Assembly: GCA_013398275.1 (NCBI GenBank)
Contig: VZSE01006227.1
Location: 1 to 64,000, forward strand
DNA from: Promerops cafer
Taxonomy: Eukaryota > Chordata > Aves > Passeriformes > Nectariniidae
Direction: 5' to 3'
DNA length: 64,000 nucleotides
Shown: piece by piece, positions 33,842-47,700 of the stretch
How the letters are laid out: each line of letters starts with the position of its first letter
How positions within the stretch are numbered: position 1 is the stretch's first letter
Translations under genes and position numbers: made by a program
Notes under the pieces: model-generated
What the model saw: the letters and a program-made list of their open reading frames with translations, nothing else
The model's database searches: none
What the model was told of the DNA's origin: nothing

Positions 33842-35239
33842 TGTCAAGGTTTGGCGCTGGCCCAATGCCAGTGCCCCCATGAAAATGTATTTTCTTTAAC
33901 TAACTGCTGTGAGATGTGACCAGGAACAGAGCAGAGCAGGCTCAAACTTAGAAAGAGAGAGGAAAAAAACTTTATTAAACTACAAACTAACATCAGAAAC
34001 ACACAGGAAAACAGAATGAACACCTTTTAAACCATCCCTCCTCCTCCTCCCACCCAAATTTCACCAAAGCACAGTGAGACAAAAAATCTTGGAGTCCTGA
34101 TCAAGTTACCCTCACTCAAGTAATCAATTATCAGTCCATCAGGGGAGAGAGGAGTCTCTCTTGTACCACAGTCCTCCCCACGAAACAGGGTTGAAACTCC
34201 CCATGTTTCCATGTCACACATGGCACCGCCCGGAGAAACTCTGCCATCGTGACATCTTCCTTCCATGTACAGTGCTCTCACCACCGTCCATGGACCGAAA
34301 CTGCTCACAGGGTTCTTCAAGGATGCTTTGCCAAGTGCCAAAAAACAACCATTTCTCATTTTTTGGGACAACAGTCCCCCCCATTTTCTCATCCCCTGGG
34401 GCCGAGGGTTTTCTCAAGAACAGAGCTCTTCTCCCTGAAGATGGAAGGCACCACCACGCCCTCTTCATCTTCCTCTGTTCACTCCTTTATATAATATCAT
34501 TACAGCAGGTCAGTCTCTTGGCTCAGGCTATAGCATCCACCCAAATGCAGTCTCATGTATTACAGGTAGCTTGGTTCAGTCTATGGCTATACAAGAAAAG
34601 TCCAGCTAAAAAAGCCACTCCATCATCTCCTCCCACTTCAGCTTTTCCACATCTTCTTCTTAACATCTCAGGTCCCAGACTGTCTCTCTTCTCTCTCCAA
34701 CCACCAGCCAGGAGGACTAATGTTTCACAAAGTTTCCTTCACCCAGGAAAGGGTTAAAAGTCCGAGCTCCGCTGCCCTCAGGGCACTGAGATCTCACGGT
34801 GGCACTCCCACATGCTGGGCATCACCCCCCCTGCTGCCTCCTCTGCCGGCACAGGCTCGCTCGCTCTCTCTTCTGGGGTTGGGGGGGGAACAAAAGATCC
34901 CTCGGTGTTTTCTCCACCCCTCGGTCCTGCAGGGCTGGCCCGGTTCCATTCCCTTCCACCTTCTCTCTCTCTCCGGGGCTCCGGCCTACCTCAGCCTGGG
35001 CCTCCATGGCTCCCCTCCCCCACCCAGCCATGTGGCCGGGCGGGGCAGAGTCGGTGCCGCTCCCTGGGCTACCAGGGGGAAAGAGAGCGAACTCTGGGAA
35101 ATCTCTGCTTTTAACCCCGTGTGTCTGCAGAGGTGACTCACGTCTTCAGTGGTCACACCAGGTGTCAATATTCGAATCTGACCACTGATTGGCTTAACTA
35201 AAACTTCCCAAAAAACTCACTTCCTCCCAAACCGAGACA
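33842..35239 (-). mobile_element. Solo LTR D, 1.4 kb (ERVL-like), inside a CR1
   Basis: Minus-strand LTR of 1,398 bp starting TGTCTCGGTTTGG (right end) and ending CCTTGACA (left end), so TGTC/GACA are inverted. CAGAC flanks both sides, a perfect 5-bp duplication. The minus strand has TATATAAA (plus TTTATATA, 34486-34493) and AATAAA (plus TTTATT, 33971-33976). If both are used, R would be unusually long (~500 bp), so a second start or signal is possible. The part near 34800-35060 is GC-rich. A 198-codon plus-strand frame (34161-34757) runs antisense through it and is not a gene. No internal retroviral sequence remains. Confidence 0.85.
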
Positions 35240-35244
35240 CAGAC
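35240..35244. repeat. Target site duplication of LTR D, right copy
   Basis: CAGAC, identical to 33837-33841. Confidence 0.85.
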
Positions 35245-35260
35245 CAAATGACCTCTGACT

Positions 35261-38200
35261 TCACTTTAGCAACAATCTGTTGAGGATAACCAGCTCTTTA
35301 AAAATCAGTGGTCAAATAAAATGCTGTAAAAGCCTTCAAGAATTTCCCCAGAGATTATATATTCTGACCCCTGAATTATGTCTTCTCTGAACATAGCATA
35401 TTGGAAGGGGGAAAAAAATCTCTAATACATGATTTAAATTTCAGTGGTTGAATGTTCAACACAGTCAAGTCGGTCATTTCTCTCAGGAAGAGAGAAGAAG
35501 ATGTGGACAGTTTTGTGACATTTTTGGTCTTACGGAGTTAGCAGCAAGCAGTCCGAGGCATCAGAGCCTGGGACAATGTGTTGCCTTGCATGTCCCACTT
35601 GCATATGTACATGGCAAGGGGGGGCCTGTATTGGGCTCTAGCTGGAGAAGGAACACACTTAGTAGAAATTTTGTTGTCTAAGGTAGGGAAATGGGATGCT
35701 GGAACTAAAGGATTTCAAAGTTTTCAAGTTTGAAATAATAGAGTTGGAAAAGCAGGGAAAATGAGATTTCAGAAGGACAGGTAAATTCGGAGGGATGAAG
35801 AACTTCAGCATGAGTGTTTTGAGGGAGAAAGAGTGGTTTTCCTCATTTTACTCATCTTTGGAGAAGATGGGCTCAAATTTTGTGCAAAATGCCTATTCCT
35901 CTAACTCTACAATTTGTATAGTGACATTGGTTGCTTGTTTTAACACCCTCATGAACTGTTTGTGGAATAGGAAAATCATTACTCACATCTTCAGGTATGG
36001 AGACATCACCTGGAGTTTATCTCAAATACAGAACAAGAGACTTTACCAAATATGCCTGTTTTCATTGCATTATTATTGTTATTGCTACCATTTTTTCTAA
36101 TTCTGTCTCTTACAGGAATTGCCTTGTTCTGCATGTAAGTCTAGTCCCTGTATAAAGAGCGTGCCCCTAAGAATTACTTCTATCATCAACACTCACCTCA
36201 CTATAATTGTGATATAATTGTGTTCATAAAAAACCAATGGCTACAATGGAGTAAACAGAAAATGGATTTTTTTTTTTTTTTAAAGGATTCAAATTTAAGT
36301 TTCCAGTTAGCATTGTTAGGTAATCTTCTGCTTGACTGGTTTTGTGCTTGTGTGTTGGTGCCAGTTCCTTCATCTTGGCACATTTTAAATTTCTACAGCA
36401 CCATGTGCTGCTTGCCTCATTACGCAGGAGTGATCTATGACAAGCAGACGTGTTTATACATGCAACCATTTCTAGGCCCCTGGAACTCACAGCAAAAAAT
36501 AGCATCTTGTGCACAGTCTGTTTCTCCAGTTCTTGTGCACTACCTTGGCCAATCCAGTTGTTTCCCTTTGATTTTTCAGATACAGAAATAGATTGCTACA
36601 GTATGTTCATCTTATCCAAAGATCTGTCAAGTTCCCTGCATAAAGGAGCAGAGTTCATTTCACATTTTATATCATACTCATGATAGTGCTTAGCAAATAA
36701 TTGCATATCATTTGACATTTTGAAATCAAGCTTGTCTCTCCCAGAGAGATGCTGCAGCACAAAGGTTATGAATGTGGTACAGAAATTGTTAGGTAAAGAG
36801 CTGTGACCTGTGTTAGGTAGAAAAGCACACTATATAGACCTGTACTTGCCTTAAAATTTAGGTAAAAAGTAGTGTCCACGAGGCCCTGAAAGTATAACAA
36901 AGGAAAAACTGAATATTATAGGAAAACTGGCAGCAGATCATACTTCCATCTGTAGAGAACTAGAAGATCTGTGATCTGGTAGCACTTCAAGCTATTGCAG
37001 TTTTGGGGTACAAACATCTTCAGACCATCATGACCTGACTACAACTTGAGACCAAGATGAGGCTTCTAAAATGAGCATACAGAAGCACAAGTAGATACCT
37101 TCAAACGCATTCAGGAAACAAGCATTAAAGTTAGTATTCTATGTGTCATGCTAAGGGAAAACACCCTACTTATTCCAAAATAGGTACATAGGTGCTACAC
37201 TATGGCTACTGCATAATTACTGTATATACTTTTTAAAAATATATTTGTGCCTGCAATGCTGCCTTTTGCAAAGCTATCCAGTTTTGAAACTGAACTTGTA
37301 ATGTAATTTTTCTTGACTCTCAGATTTTGTTTGTTGATGTCAGTGTTAAACACAACCAAATGTCTGGATTTCTAGAAGCATGCTTTCATTATATTGCATT
37401 CTTAACCCTTTGTCAGTGTTCAGCTATAGTTCAGTGTCTATTTTTGTACTTATCATACTTGTGTAGAAATATGTGTGCACGTGCTGATGCATGTAATATT
37501 TATATAGAACAAATGCCTGATTATGTGAGTAATAGTAATAATAATAATGGGAGATTTCTTTGCAGATTCTTTCAGTTCTTATTCAGAATTTTTTGCCACT
37601 GGTTTTCCATAAATTGAAATAATCCAATGTATTTCTGGGTATTAGCTTCTGATCTCTTCCTGGGAGTGGTTAGGAGCACAAGAAGCATTTTTGCATGTTG
37701 GTGCCTCTGTCAGCATGTTAAGCTGATCTGGCCTGAGGTCAGCTTGGTAAGCAGCCTATTGCTCATCTCAGTGATGGCATGGCAGGACATGCCCTGAAAC
37801 GGGCACCCACAGGACCACACCATCTCTCCTATCCTGGCACACACAAATGGAGTATGTGCTGTGACAGCAGCATGATACGTGCTTGCCTGACATCACAGAG
37901 GGACAGATGACCCAAAAGGGCAAAACTTTTCTCGTGGAATACGGCATGTGCCTTACCACTCCTTTGTGCAGAGCCGCTCTGAAGCAAATAAATCTATTGG
38001 AGAAATATTTTGCTTTGCTGCACAGCCTCTAGCATGACAGTGGTGAGGGAAAATTTCTTTCTATGCATTCATTCTGCATCAATATCATGTTTTAACAGAG
38101 CTAGAGGATGATGGTCCAACACATCTTCCTACTCCAACCCAAATAAAGCTGCAGTTCTCTCCCAGTGCAGATGTAAGACAGTATTCCGGCCTCCTCGGGC

Positions 38201-40322
38201 AGGCATCCAATGGGACAAGCTGTGTGCTGGAAAGCACTTCTGTGATTTTTCCAGGTCTAACTAACTACAATCAGTGAAAGCAGATTTACCAGTTTAACTG
38301 TGGATTGCATCAGGTTATGAATAAATCTGCATTGCATTGCATGTCAAGGACACTGTGTGTTAGTATACTCTCTATTTTCTCCCTGAGACAGACTTCACCT
38401 ATATTGAAGATGAAGCTTTGATCTTTTCTTTTTTTTGTAGAAAAAAATTAATCCCATCAGAAAGTACTCAATATCACTGAAGGAAACATCCCCCAACTGT
38501 GTAACTGTTCCTGCCTGTGGGCAGAAAAAGATTTACTTTTCATTTTCACAGCAGATTTTATGTCAGCAAAGGCAAGCAATAACTTTTATTTTCTCCACCA
38601 CCAAAAAGACTACCTTTAAAGGAAACATATGGACTTGCTCTTTGAAATCTCTCTTCTGTCTTGCGTATGCTTTCTATCCATTCTCAAAAGTGAGTCACTG
38701 TTTTAACATACATATGTGTATATTACTGAATAAGAGAATACCAGGAGTCGCTGTTTTCAATGCCAATGTGTCATAGCTGCATTTTCATTGCAAACAGTAC
38801 ACTCTGAGCTTTCTGAAGATACCTGCAGAGAGGAACTCCTTTGAAATGGATTAATACTTGAGTACTAACAATGCCTTTTCTCCCAGTTAGTTAAGTGCTT
38901 TTATTTAGATCTTCAGGCTTATTACAAAGATAGCAATGCAAGATGTTCCCAAGAGATAAAAAGATGTATTTTTGCTCATAGTCATTCTATTTCTGTAGTT
39001 TATGCTATGTTATATATCTGAAATTCAGATAGGATCAAGCTCATTTAAGAGGTAATGAGACAGCTAAGTATCAGCCAGTCCTATATGTAAAACTGTCAAG
39101 ATCTCCGTGTCAAAAATGGCCAAACATCTGCTCACCTAAGGTATGCAAAGAACTTATTTTTGTTCTGGTTAATTCCTAGTTAAGGAAATAAATGGTAAGG
39201 AATTAGTACTTGTTCTGCCAGAATACCTTGTAATTATCTATGTAGGACATCAGATGTACATGAGTAGTTTTAAGTAATGCCTGATATCAGTGGTCTTCAT
39301 GTTAAAAATAGGCTTTTTACAAGCTGCTTTTTGGGGGGGATAAGTTTGGCTTTTTAAAATTTCACTTCCACAGTACTCTATTATTTAAAGAAAGAAACAC
39401 TTTAATAAAGCATGGAGGACTTGAATATATGGGCCTCACTCAAGCAAAACTCTTCTTAATACATCCCATATAAAACTCAAGATGAAAAGTTCTAAGCAGG
39501 TTTATGAGGCACTTAAGTGACCATCCAACTCTTGACCTGGACCTATGCATACAAAGGGGATGGAGTTTGCTGCAGACAAGAGATTTTATCATGCAAAGAG
39601 CTATCAAAACCTAGTTTATTCCTCCCAGCAAGCCCACCTTCTTGTAAAGTGAGTCTCTTGGCTCTCTATACAAGTAGGTATAAATAAACCTGGTTTTCTG
39701 TGTTCTTCACCAGTGTGAAATGGAGCACAGCTCATAAAACCTGTAATGTGTTATGTTCAGCGACAACTCAGGTGACATCCGTATGGTGCACAGTGGTTTT
39801 GCATGAGTCGGTAGAAAGAACAGAGGAAAAACAGTGGGAGCATGTAAGAATGGAAATAAATTCTGGTGTGGTCTCCTTACACCAAAGGTAAAACAAGAGG
39901 TTAGGGCAGGTCACTGAAGGTACTAACCTCTCATCTGCAACAGTGGTTTTTACATTTCTCACCTCCCTGCTGACAGAAGGCAGGAAACTAGATGTTTTAG
40001 GACATACCATGTGAAATTGAGGATGGAATTCTTTCCTTTGTAGATAGCATCTGCTTCTGAACAGACCTTTCTAATAAGGTTAAAAGAGCATGATCTATTT
40101 GGGAGCACAAGGTAAAGACAAATCCTAACTGTTCGTATGCCTGACAAGACATGTCTGGAAAAACAAGACATAAGGAATTTTCCAAGGAAAGGCCAGAGGA
40201 AGATATGCAATAAAATAGTTACCTGTCAGGATTTTAGTGCTTATGCCAATTCTAGAAGGTTTTTAGAGAGCTGTCATGCTGCGAATAACGTAAGTATCCC
40301 TTAGTAAGAGTAACTCCTTAGT
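35261..40322. other. AT-rich non-coding DNA
   Basis: About 5 kb. T-run at 36268-36283, a (TAA)n stretch near 37533-37547. No gene, LTR or CR1 recognised. Confidence 0.5.
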
Positions 40323-40730
40323 ATCATGGTATCACAGAACAGTTTGGGTTGGAATGGACCTTAAAGATCATGTAGTTCCATGCCTGCTGCCCTAGGCAGG
40401 GGCACCTTCCACTTGACCTGGCTGCTCAAAGTCCCATCCCACTTGGCTTTGGGTTCCCTACCAGGGATGACCCATCCACAGCTTCTTTGGGCAACCTGTG
40501 CCGGTGTCTCAACATCTCAGCAAAGAAGCTCCTCCTGGAATCTAATTTAAATCTCTCCTCTTTTTGTTTTAAATGGTTCCCCCTTGTCCTATTGTCATCT
40601 GCCTGTGTAAAAAGCCACTCTCCATCTCTTTTGCAAGCCATCTTTAAGTACTGGAAACCTGTAATAAGGCCTCCCCAGAGCCTTCTTTTCTCCAGGCTGA
40701 GCAACACCTGCTCTCTCAAGCAGTCTTTTA
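40323..40730 (-). mobile_element. CR1 LINE 3' fragment, antisense
   Basis: Begins TATCATGGTATCACAGAAC then GTTTGGGTTGGAATGGACCT, and continues about 400 bp with CR1 blocks (CTCCTCCTGGAATCTAATTT, AATAAGGCCTCCCCAGAGCC, CTCCAGGCTGAGCAACACC). 5'-truncated as usual. Frames of up to 142 codons across it are remnants or chance, not genes. Confidence 0.85.
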
Positions 40731-41655
40731 TGCTTTGGATAGTACACCAGCAGTACAAGACGAGCTGGAAAGGGCTGGATGACAGAAAATGAGCAAAAAT
40801 TCTGTTTGAAATTAAAGTTTGAAAAATATTGCAGATGGGATAGAGTCCAAACACTCATCCTTACCAACATGAAGTATTACGATTTTGGTTCAGTGCTGTG
40901 TGCCAATCCATTTTGCACCAACTGTCCTATCTCTCATTCTGGTTGGGAAACTGCATCTTGTCCAAAGTTCAGGTCTAGCTCTCCACACAGTCATACCATG
41001 CTGTTGCACTTGGTCTAGAAAACACATTGCTGTATGTTCAACTCCAAAAGACAAACATTTACCAGAGATCTTGCCACTACATAAACCTTGTTGCTCAGAG
41101 GTTTTCACTACCTCCTACTGGACTCTTCCTACTGCCTAATAAAGAGGTGTTTCAGAGTTTTTTGTTCTTCATGGCATTTTGTTATCAGTGTTGCCTTTTA
41201 TTTTATTAGCCAGTGTCACAATTTCTGCTGTTGCTACTGAACAAAGACGTATGTTCACGTATGCATATAGGCATAATTTTCTTAGCTACCTCCTTACTTA
41301 CAACAGTAAGAGCAAATTAGGAACACTTGAGGATGTAATGCTACAAATGCATACCACAATTGGTTTCAGGAGTTCCCAACACTGTATTTCATCCATCTCA
41401 CAGTCATGGCACTGCTTGAAAACTGAAAAGAAGCATGATGACTGTTTCTTTGTTTAGCAAATCGTCTATGCCTGTTATGCTATAAATAGCTCCACATGAC
41501 TTCATGTCTTAAATGCTTCCCCCTTTCCCCACCCAAAGGGACTCTGAAAGCAATGAATAAATACATTTGACTTATCCAAAAGTCAGTTTATACTTTAGAC
41601 ACATGTTCGTCCACTTAGAGGCTGTTTTCTCTGACTACTTGTAATATGACATACC
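40731..41655. other. Non-coding spacer
   Basis: About 925 bp between CR1 fragments, nothing recognised. Confidence 0.5.
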
Positions 41656-41745
41656 TAGGTTGTAAGGGACCCATGGAGATCTCTAGAGCCAAGCCTCACT
41701 CAAAGCAAGGGTATCTTCAGAGTTCAGGAATAAAATCTTCAGGCT
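41656..41745 (-). mobile_element. Possible worn CR1 fragment
   Basis: Short stretch resembling the CR1 tail in reverse: AGGTTGTAAGGGACCCATGG, AGATCTCTAGAGCC, and CACTCAAAGCAAGGGTA. The match is loose and the ends are not defined. Confidence 0.4.
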
Positions 41746-44700
41746 GTCAGGAATATTGTGATATTGTGTTTTAGGATAGAGTGAACACAAAATGACAGGG
41801 ATAACAAGTTAGATATGAAGCAGATATTGTGCTGTGATGTAGGACTTAGATCACAATGTACTAGAATTGGCCTGGAACTGACTAAGAGAGAATTCTCAGA
41901 TAAAATCGAGAAAACTGAGTATTTGACATATGAAAAACCTGCAAAATTTCTGGATATGATCTTAAAAAAAAAAAGTAAATATGTAAATATATGTTATAAT
42001 TAAGTCAGTTGAGAATTTTATATTAAATAAGACTATATGAAATGATTTTCAAAAAACTAGGCAAACTCTTATCAAGAAGCAATAGCTACAAAGGCCAAGG
42101 AAATTTTTGGGTCATTTTTTAGACAGAGGTCTTATGGCAAAGACAATGTTAAAAAGCACCTGTGGAGAGAAAATGACTTACCTTTTCTGGTTACTCCTGT
42201 TCTTTCACTGCAGATATCAACAGCAGCACCTATGAAGGAACAATAGGATGCTAAAGTGAGAAAGGTTTTTTTCATTGTTACACTGGGAAATCATTGCTTT
42301 AAGAACATCTTGGGGAAAATAAATTACAAGTTAGACAAGGTCAGTTCTCTTTGATACCTTTCATGTGTTCATCTCAGTCATGCAAAAAAGAAAGAGAAAG
42401 ATAAAACCAGGAAAGAAGGTGTAAATCACAAACCCAAATTATTTTCAGCAGGGTGAGACCCTTACATATCTGTCAGGACCATAAGATTGCTTCTTTATCA
42501 TAGTGAACAGAGCTGCTGCCTGCACCTCAAGAATGTTTTGATTTTCATCTGTGATTTAGAGTCAGTTCACCTGCACAGGTACATCAAATTTCACTATTAC
42601 ATACCTGCATGTGTGAAATAGCACTTGACTTTTCAGATGATCTGAGAACCATTGGCATGTAGAAATAATACAAACATGGAAGTAGGGTAGAAGTATACTG
42701 TAAAATGTTCTTGCGTTTTAGTCTACTTGAGCTTCCATTCTACTCAGAAACAATCATAAAAGCTTTCTAGCATGCACACTTTTATTTAACCACTACGATG
42801 AACCTATTACATGAATTTACCTGATGTCTTTCACCCAGAGGTTCTGTTCCAAGGGCTTTTATACCATCTGAAAGGAGAACAAGCCTCAGGTGGCCACCTT
42901 TAGAAGTCAGAGATATAATAAGACTAATAATGTCAGAAAGGAGACTAAAGTGATGAGACAGGCAGTTAGGCAGGTGGTGCCTTACTGAGGCAGGTGTGGA
43001 AGCTGATGTTACTAAAGGTATTGAATCTGATGCTGCAAGACAGGGGAGACAGCTCATTTATAACAGATACAAGATTTGTGGAATCATACTGCCTGACTGT
43101 TAAAAAATTTAGCAACAAACACACATAAAATGTGGTATTGCAGTGCTTGACCTCAGGCTGGTGTCACTCCACATCCCTTCTGCAAGTCGAAAGTTCATGA
43201 TCAAAACCAGAAAAAGCTGCAAAAAACCCCAAGACAGATAGGTTGTGTTTCTGGGGAATGCTAAGGTTCAGGAACCCACTCTCCTGGTTTTTATTCACAG
43301 GAACATTCTTCTAAGTGCATGTCTGAACTCATCTGTGCCAAACATGAGAAACAGCATGAGACAGACTTTAAAGTAGCACTGCCACTTGAACATGTCCTTC
43401 TTGAACAGTAAGTTGAGGAAGTAGTTGCAGAAGTATTACTCATAAACCTGACTGATACAGACTATTAGAAAAACAACTCTGTGCCAATTCACTGAGATCA
43501 CAAGATATTGTCCAAATAGTCCCAAGGTCAAACCTCCTTGGTTTCAGAAGGGTAAAAAGATCTTATACTTTCCCAGCAGTATAATTCTGCTTATTGCCCT
43601 AGTAATTGAAAAGAAATGGCAGATGTTTGGGGAAGAATAAAGAAATTGCATGTGGCCCAATAATTGTGAAAAAACGTGTGTGAAGTCTATTGTGGAGATG
43701 GAAAAGAAAATAACCCCAGTACTGTTGAACATAGGGGAATCATAAACCTGTTAGGAGGCTACAGTTCCAAAAGAACAACTCTGATTTTTCTTGCATTGTT
43801 CTTATCAGTTTGCATAAACATACAAAGCCAAAATGTCTTCTCCAAGCAGAGAAGACCCTTCCTGTTAACTCTCAGTCACACAGCATCCAGCCAGAAATAC
43901 CCAAAAATCTCTTCATGTTCACACTCATCACAACCAAACAATACACTGGCTGATTAGCAAAGCTTATTGCCCTGCAGCATCACAGCTTCAGAGTGAAGTT
44001 CCTGTGGTGGAAACACAGGGTGTGGTTTTAGATAGCAAAATGAAAAGACAGAGACCATGGTGCAGTGGTTCTTCATGCCCCTTCACACACTGCTGTGTGA
44101 CATGGGCTCCTTGCCACGAGGATATCTGCTTGACAACCTGCTTGGGGACGCCCCAGCCCCAGAACTCTCCCTGTGCTCCTTAGAGAAGCAAGTTCTGGGA
44201 CAGCAGGGGCAGCAGAGCTGGGCATCATGACACTTTCTCAACTGAAGGGACAGTTTGAAGCCAGTTTGAGACCTCTCCTGCCCACTTAGTTTCTGGCCTA
44301 ATAAACTGTAATCCCTTCTCTGTCCATCTCCAGCAACAAGGTAGGAGAGGTGAGCCAGTCCACTCTGTATGCACCTGAAACTCATGGATCTGAAGTGATT
44401 CTAGTGAAATAGCAGTTTATTAAAGGGACACCATAGGATATTCACTGCAACAGATAATTAGGCTGCTCTGATCTCTTGGGACCACTGTGCAGTTTTGAAA
44501 CTGATTTGCTTTGACTGCCCAATTTGTAAAACTCTGTAGGACTACAGAGTCCTAACTATAGGCTGAAAAAGAAAGTGATGTATGAGGAAACTGCCTGTAT
44601 ATTGAGAGTGCTCATATTCGAATACTCAGGGTAGCCAGCCATACATGGTATGTCTATTCTGACTGTACTTGGAGGCCATCAAAGACAGTCCTACAGGCTG

Positions 44701-47700
44701 CAGGAGAGCTTTCCACTGTGCATGAAAAGCATGCCTGGCTGTCATCCTGCATCTAGGAGCACTCAACTTTGTTCCCGTGAAGTACTTTTATGCTTACCAT
44801 TTCAGCACTTGCCCAGAGCTTAAACATTACAGGATATTTTTTTCTGATGGATATTTTGATAAAGGCATTCTTAACAGAAGAGCTCTTTGATTTTAATAAC
44901 CATTTCAAAGACTCTTTTTCTGATTAGGAGGCAGAGTATTTTCTTACACAGGCCTCTTCAGCTGAGGCTTTCTGTTTTAGTTACTTTCACAAATTCACCT
45001 TCTTGTCATACAGCTTCTTCAGGTCTCATTCATTTTATTCAATACTTGCTGACAGTGTCTGGGCTTCTCATTTCAGCATCGCTCTTCAGAAATGCAATTG
45101 ACTTTAAGTACTACTCTATTCTTCAGGTCATTTAATTGCAGTGCATTGAGCCCTTTTGAAGGTGACAGCTCTGCAAATTCAAAGAGCTCTGATCAGTTCA
45201 GAAAAACTGCTTTCAAATGTAACTTTTCCTGACATTACAGAGCCTTCTGTTAAAACTTTTTCCATTTTCCAGACTATCATTTTGTTTCTGAACAGAGATT
45301 TCTTTTCTTTGAGTTCCAGCAACAACTTCCAACTTCCCTACTTTTCACCCATCTTCCCTCATCTTTCAAACTGCTTCACGAAATTTCATATTATTATAAG
45401 CACACTTTTCTGCCTTCGTCCCCGGTTCAACCCTGTGGAGTGATATGGCCTTTTGTAATTTCTTTTCTGCAGTGCTTTGCACAGAGAAAGGCTTTACCTT
45501 TCACCCAAACCTATTACAAGTATCTGGCATCAGAAATTAGAAAGGGTGCATCCCTGTGGGGTGCAGAGCCTGGGCAGAGCTCAGCTCAGAATAAGGATCC
45601 AGCCTGGAGGCTGCTGCTGCACAGCACCTCAGCCCCCGTCCACGCTGGCCACTCACCATCCCTGCAGGGCAGGGGTCTCTGGGCAGAGCTGTGATCCCTC
45701 CCCTCTGCAACCCCTGCTCAGTGTCTGCCTGACTCCTGCCTGTCCAGACAGCAGTGAGAGCTCTTGCTGCAGGGAGGGCAGCCAGCAGGCTGCTCCTGAA
45801 AGGGGCCATCTGCCCCTGCTGTTCTCTCCCCTTTTGTTCTCTGCCTCTGAAAAGATTGGACTGGGAGGCCAGCAATGGCTTCAAGAGTAAGAAATGAAGT
45901 GGCTTAGCAGTGACTGCTTCTTTTATGGGTGAAAAGATCTGCAGAACAGGATTTTCTTTACTAATGAAAAATTGTGTAAGATTTTTCTTCTATTGTTGCT
46001 CCTCTATTATCAATATTCATAGTTACAGATTTCCTGCTTCTCTGAGCTCTTCTTGGTAACTCAGAAGAAGAAAAAACGGTGTAGAATACAAGTGAGGACT
46101 CACAGCTCTAGCAACAGCTGGAAGTTTGTGGTTCCCAGAAGTGCAGCATCTAGCATCTTGAAAGGCATATGCATGAGACATATTGTAATCACAGCAACAG
46201 CAGGGTTTTGAAATGGACAATTTCTATTGTTCTATCATGTTTTTCCCCATCCCTTTCTGTACTCTTTCAGATCAAGATTTTTAAGTTTGCTTTCAGATTT
46301 TTGTTCTTTCCAATATTTACTAACACTATTATTGGTGTGTTTTTCTTCCCCAGTGGTGTTTGCAGTCAGATGGGTAATAGGAAATGCTATGATTAGCAAA
46401 CCTGTCTGCATTAAACCTGACTTATCTCTTTACATGCAAGATCTCAGTCATACATCAGGAGACCTTTGGGGAATTGAGACACAGACAATATGTTTTTAAA
46501 ATGCTACTGCCATACAGCTGCTGTTGGATTAGGAAACTTCTCAGTACATCTAGGGAGTCAAACTGCAAAATCTTTCTTAAAGGAAGGTCACCTTCAGTTC
46601 TGGTATCCCAAGTCACTCTCTGGACTGTTTTTTGCCCTCCCCTGTCAATCTCTGCCATTTTGTGAGGCTTTACACCTTTGACTTTGACGTTACAGAATGC
46701 AACCTCAGCTGGTATCTCACTCCTCTTCAGTGCACAGCAAAAATATATATATACTTCACTTTATACCACAAACAAAGGCCACAGAATCCTTTTTTTTTTT
46801 GCAACCAGGAAAATTATCAATAATAGAAGCAATGCATCTGAAAGGGTTACTGAAACCAATGTGTTTCAAAAGCCCTGAAAAAAATATAAATCAAAGCACA
46901 GCACTACTGAGTAATTAGCAAAGGTGCTAAATTAACTTGCTAAGCAATTTTCACTATCAGACACAACTGACATGGGAAGAAATGGAAAGAACACTAATTA
47001 GTAATTAAATAGGGTTACTTGAATCCAAAATCAGGGGGAACCCTCTGTAGCAGAGCAGGGAAGAACTAACCTTTTTTGAGAGAACCTGGTATTTACTCAG
47101 GCGACTGAATCCAAGTTACATAGGAAAATACAAAAGAATTTAAGAGCAATGAAAGCAGTTCTTTGCTGAATTTCTGTATTTTTAAATCTGAAATGAATAA
47201 TAGATGAAACCATTCTATAAAAACAGGTACCAAACAGCAAAAAATACCAGAACAAAGGAGAGCTCAGTAACTGTAGCTCTAGCTCCTTGAGATGATAATT
47301 AGAGATACTCCTCCCAGCCAGATCCTGTTGATGCTTCACAAATTTCTATATGCTTGGCATAAGTTAAAGAGAAAAAAATCCTACTGTTTTTTTAAATCAC
47401 AGCCCTTAAAACAATGGTCTCTACAAATATGTGGTTTTGTAAAATAAAATAAAAGCCAGACAAATATAACCCAGTAATTTTTGTTTCTCTCTTGCTACAG
47501 TCTCTGGGCTAGAGTAGTCAAGCGAGTTAAGTATACAAGTGAAAATGTAGAAAGGTATCTTAAAGTTTCAGAGGGGTGTCAGGAATCAGACCGACTATCC
47601 CCTGATGGCTCGTTTACACATACGAGTTTCAGATCTGCAGACGTGGCAGATGTGTGTGCTGAATGCAGCAAGCAGGGCATGCAGCTCCTCTGGAGTGGAA

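Larger units (their letters stand above)
33465..35260 (-). mobile_element. CR1 LINE 3' fragment, antisense, split by LTR D
   Basis: Starts CATAGAATCATGGAAT (CR1 terminal units in reverse) and runs about 375 bp through well-kept CR1 blocks, such as GACCCTGTTCCAGTGCC, TTCCTGATATCCAATCTAAA and CTCCTCCAGGCTGAACAGAC. It is cut at 33841 by LTR D. After LTR D the sequence resumes with CAAATGACCTCTGAC, which fits the continuation I expect for CR1, to about 35260. It is the longest CR1 piece here along with the one at 40323. Confidence 0.8.

Noticed and set aside
34161..34757. 198-codon plus-strand open frame, the longest in the window
   Set aside because: It runs antisense through the solo LTR D, whose ends and target duplication are clear; no protein family is recognisable.
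40426..40870. Frames of 142, 101 and 91 codons near 40.4-40.9 kb
   Set aside because: They lie over a truncated antisense CR1 3' end. The 3' part of CR1 seen here is untranslated or broken, with no reverse-transcriptase motif.
44090..44385. GC-richer patch with AATAAA that could be another LTR
   Set aside because: No TG...CA ends, target duplication or second copy in the window could be found.
45590..45890. GC-richer patch with long frames on both strands
   Set aside because: Open on both strands because of composition; no splice sites or homology recognised.
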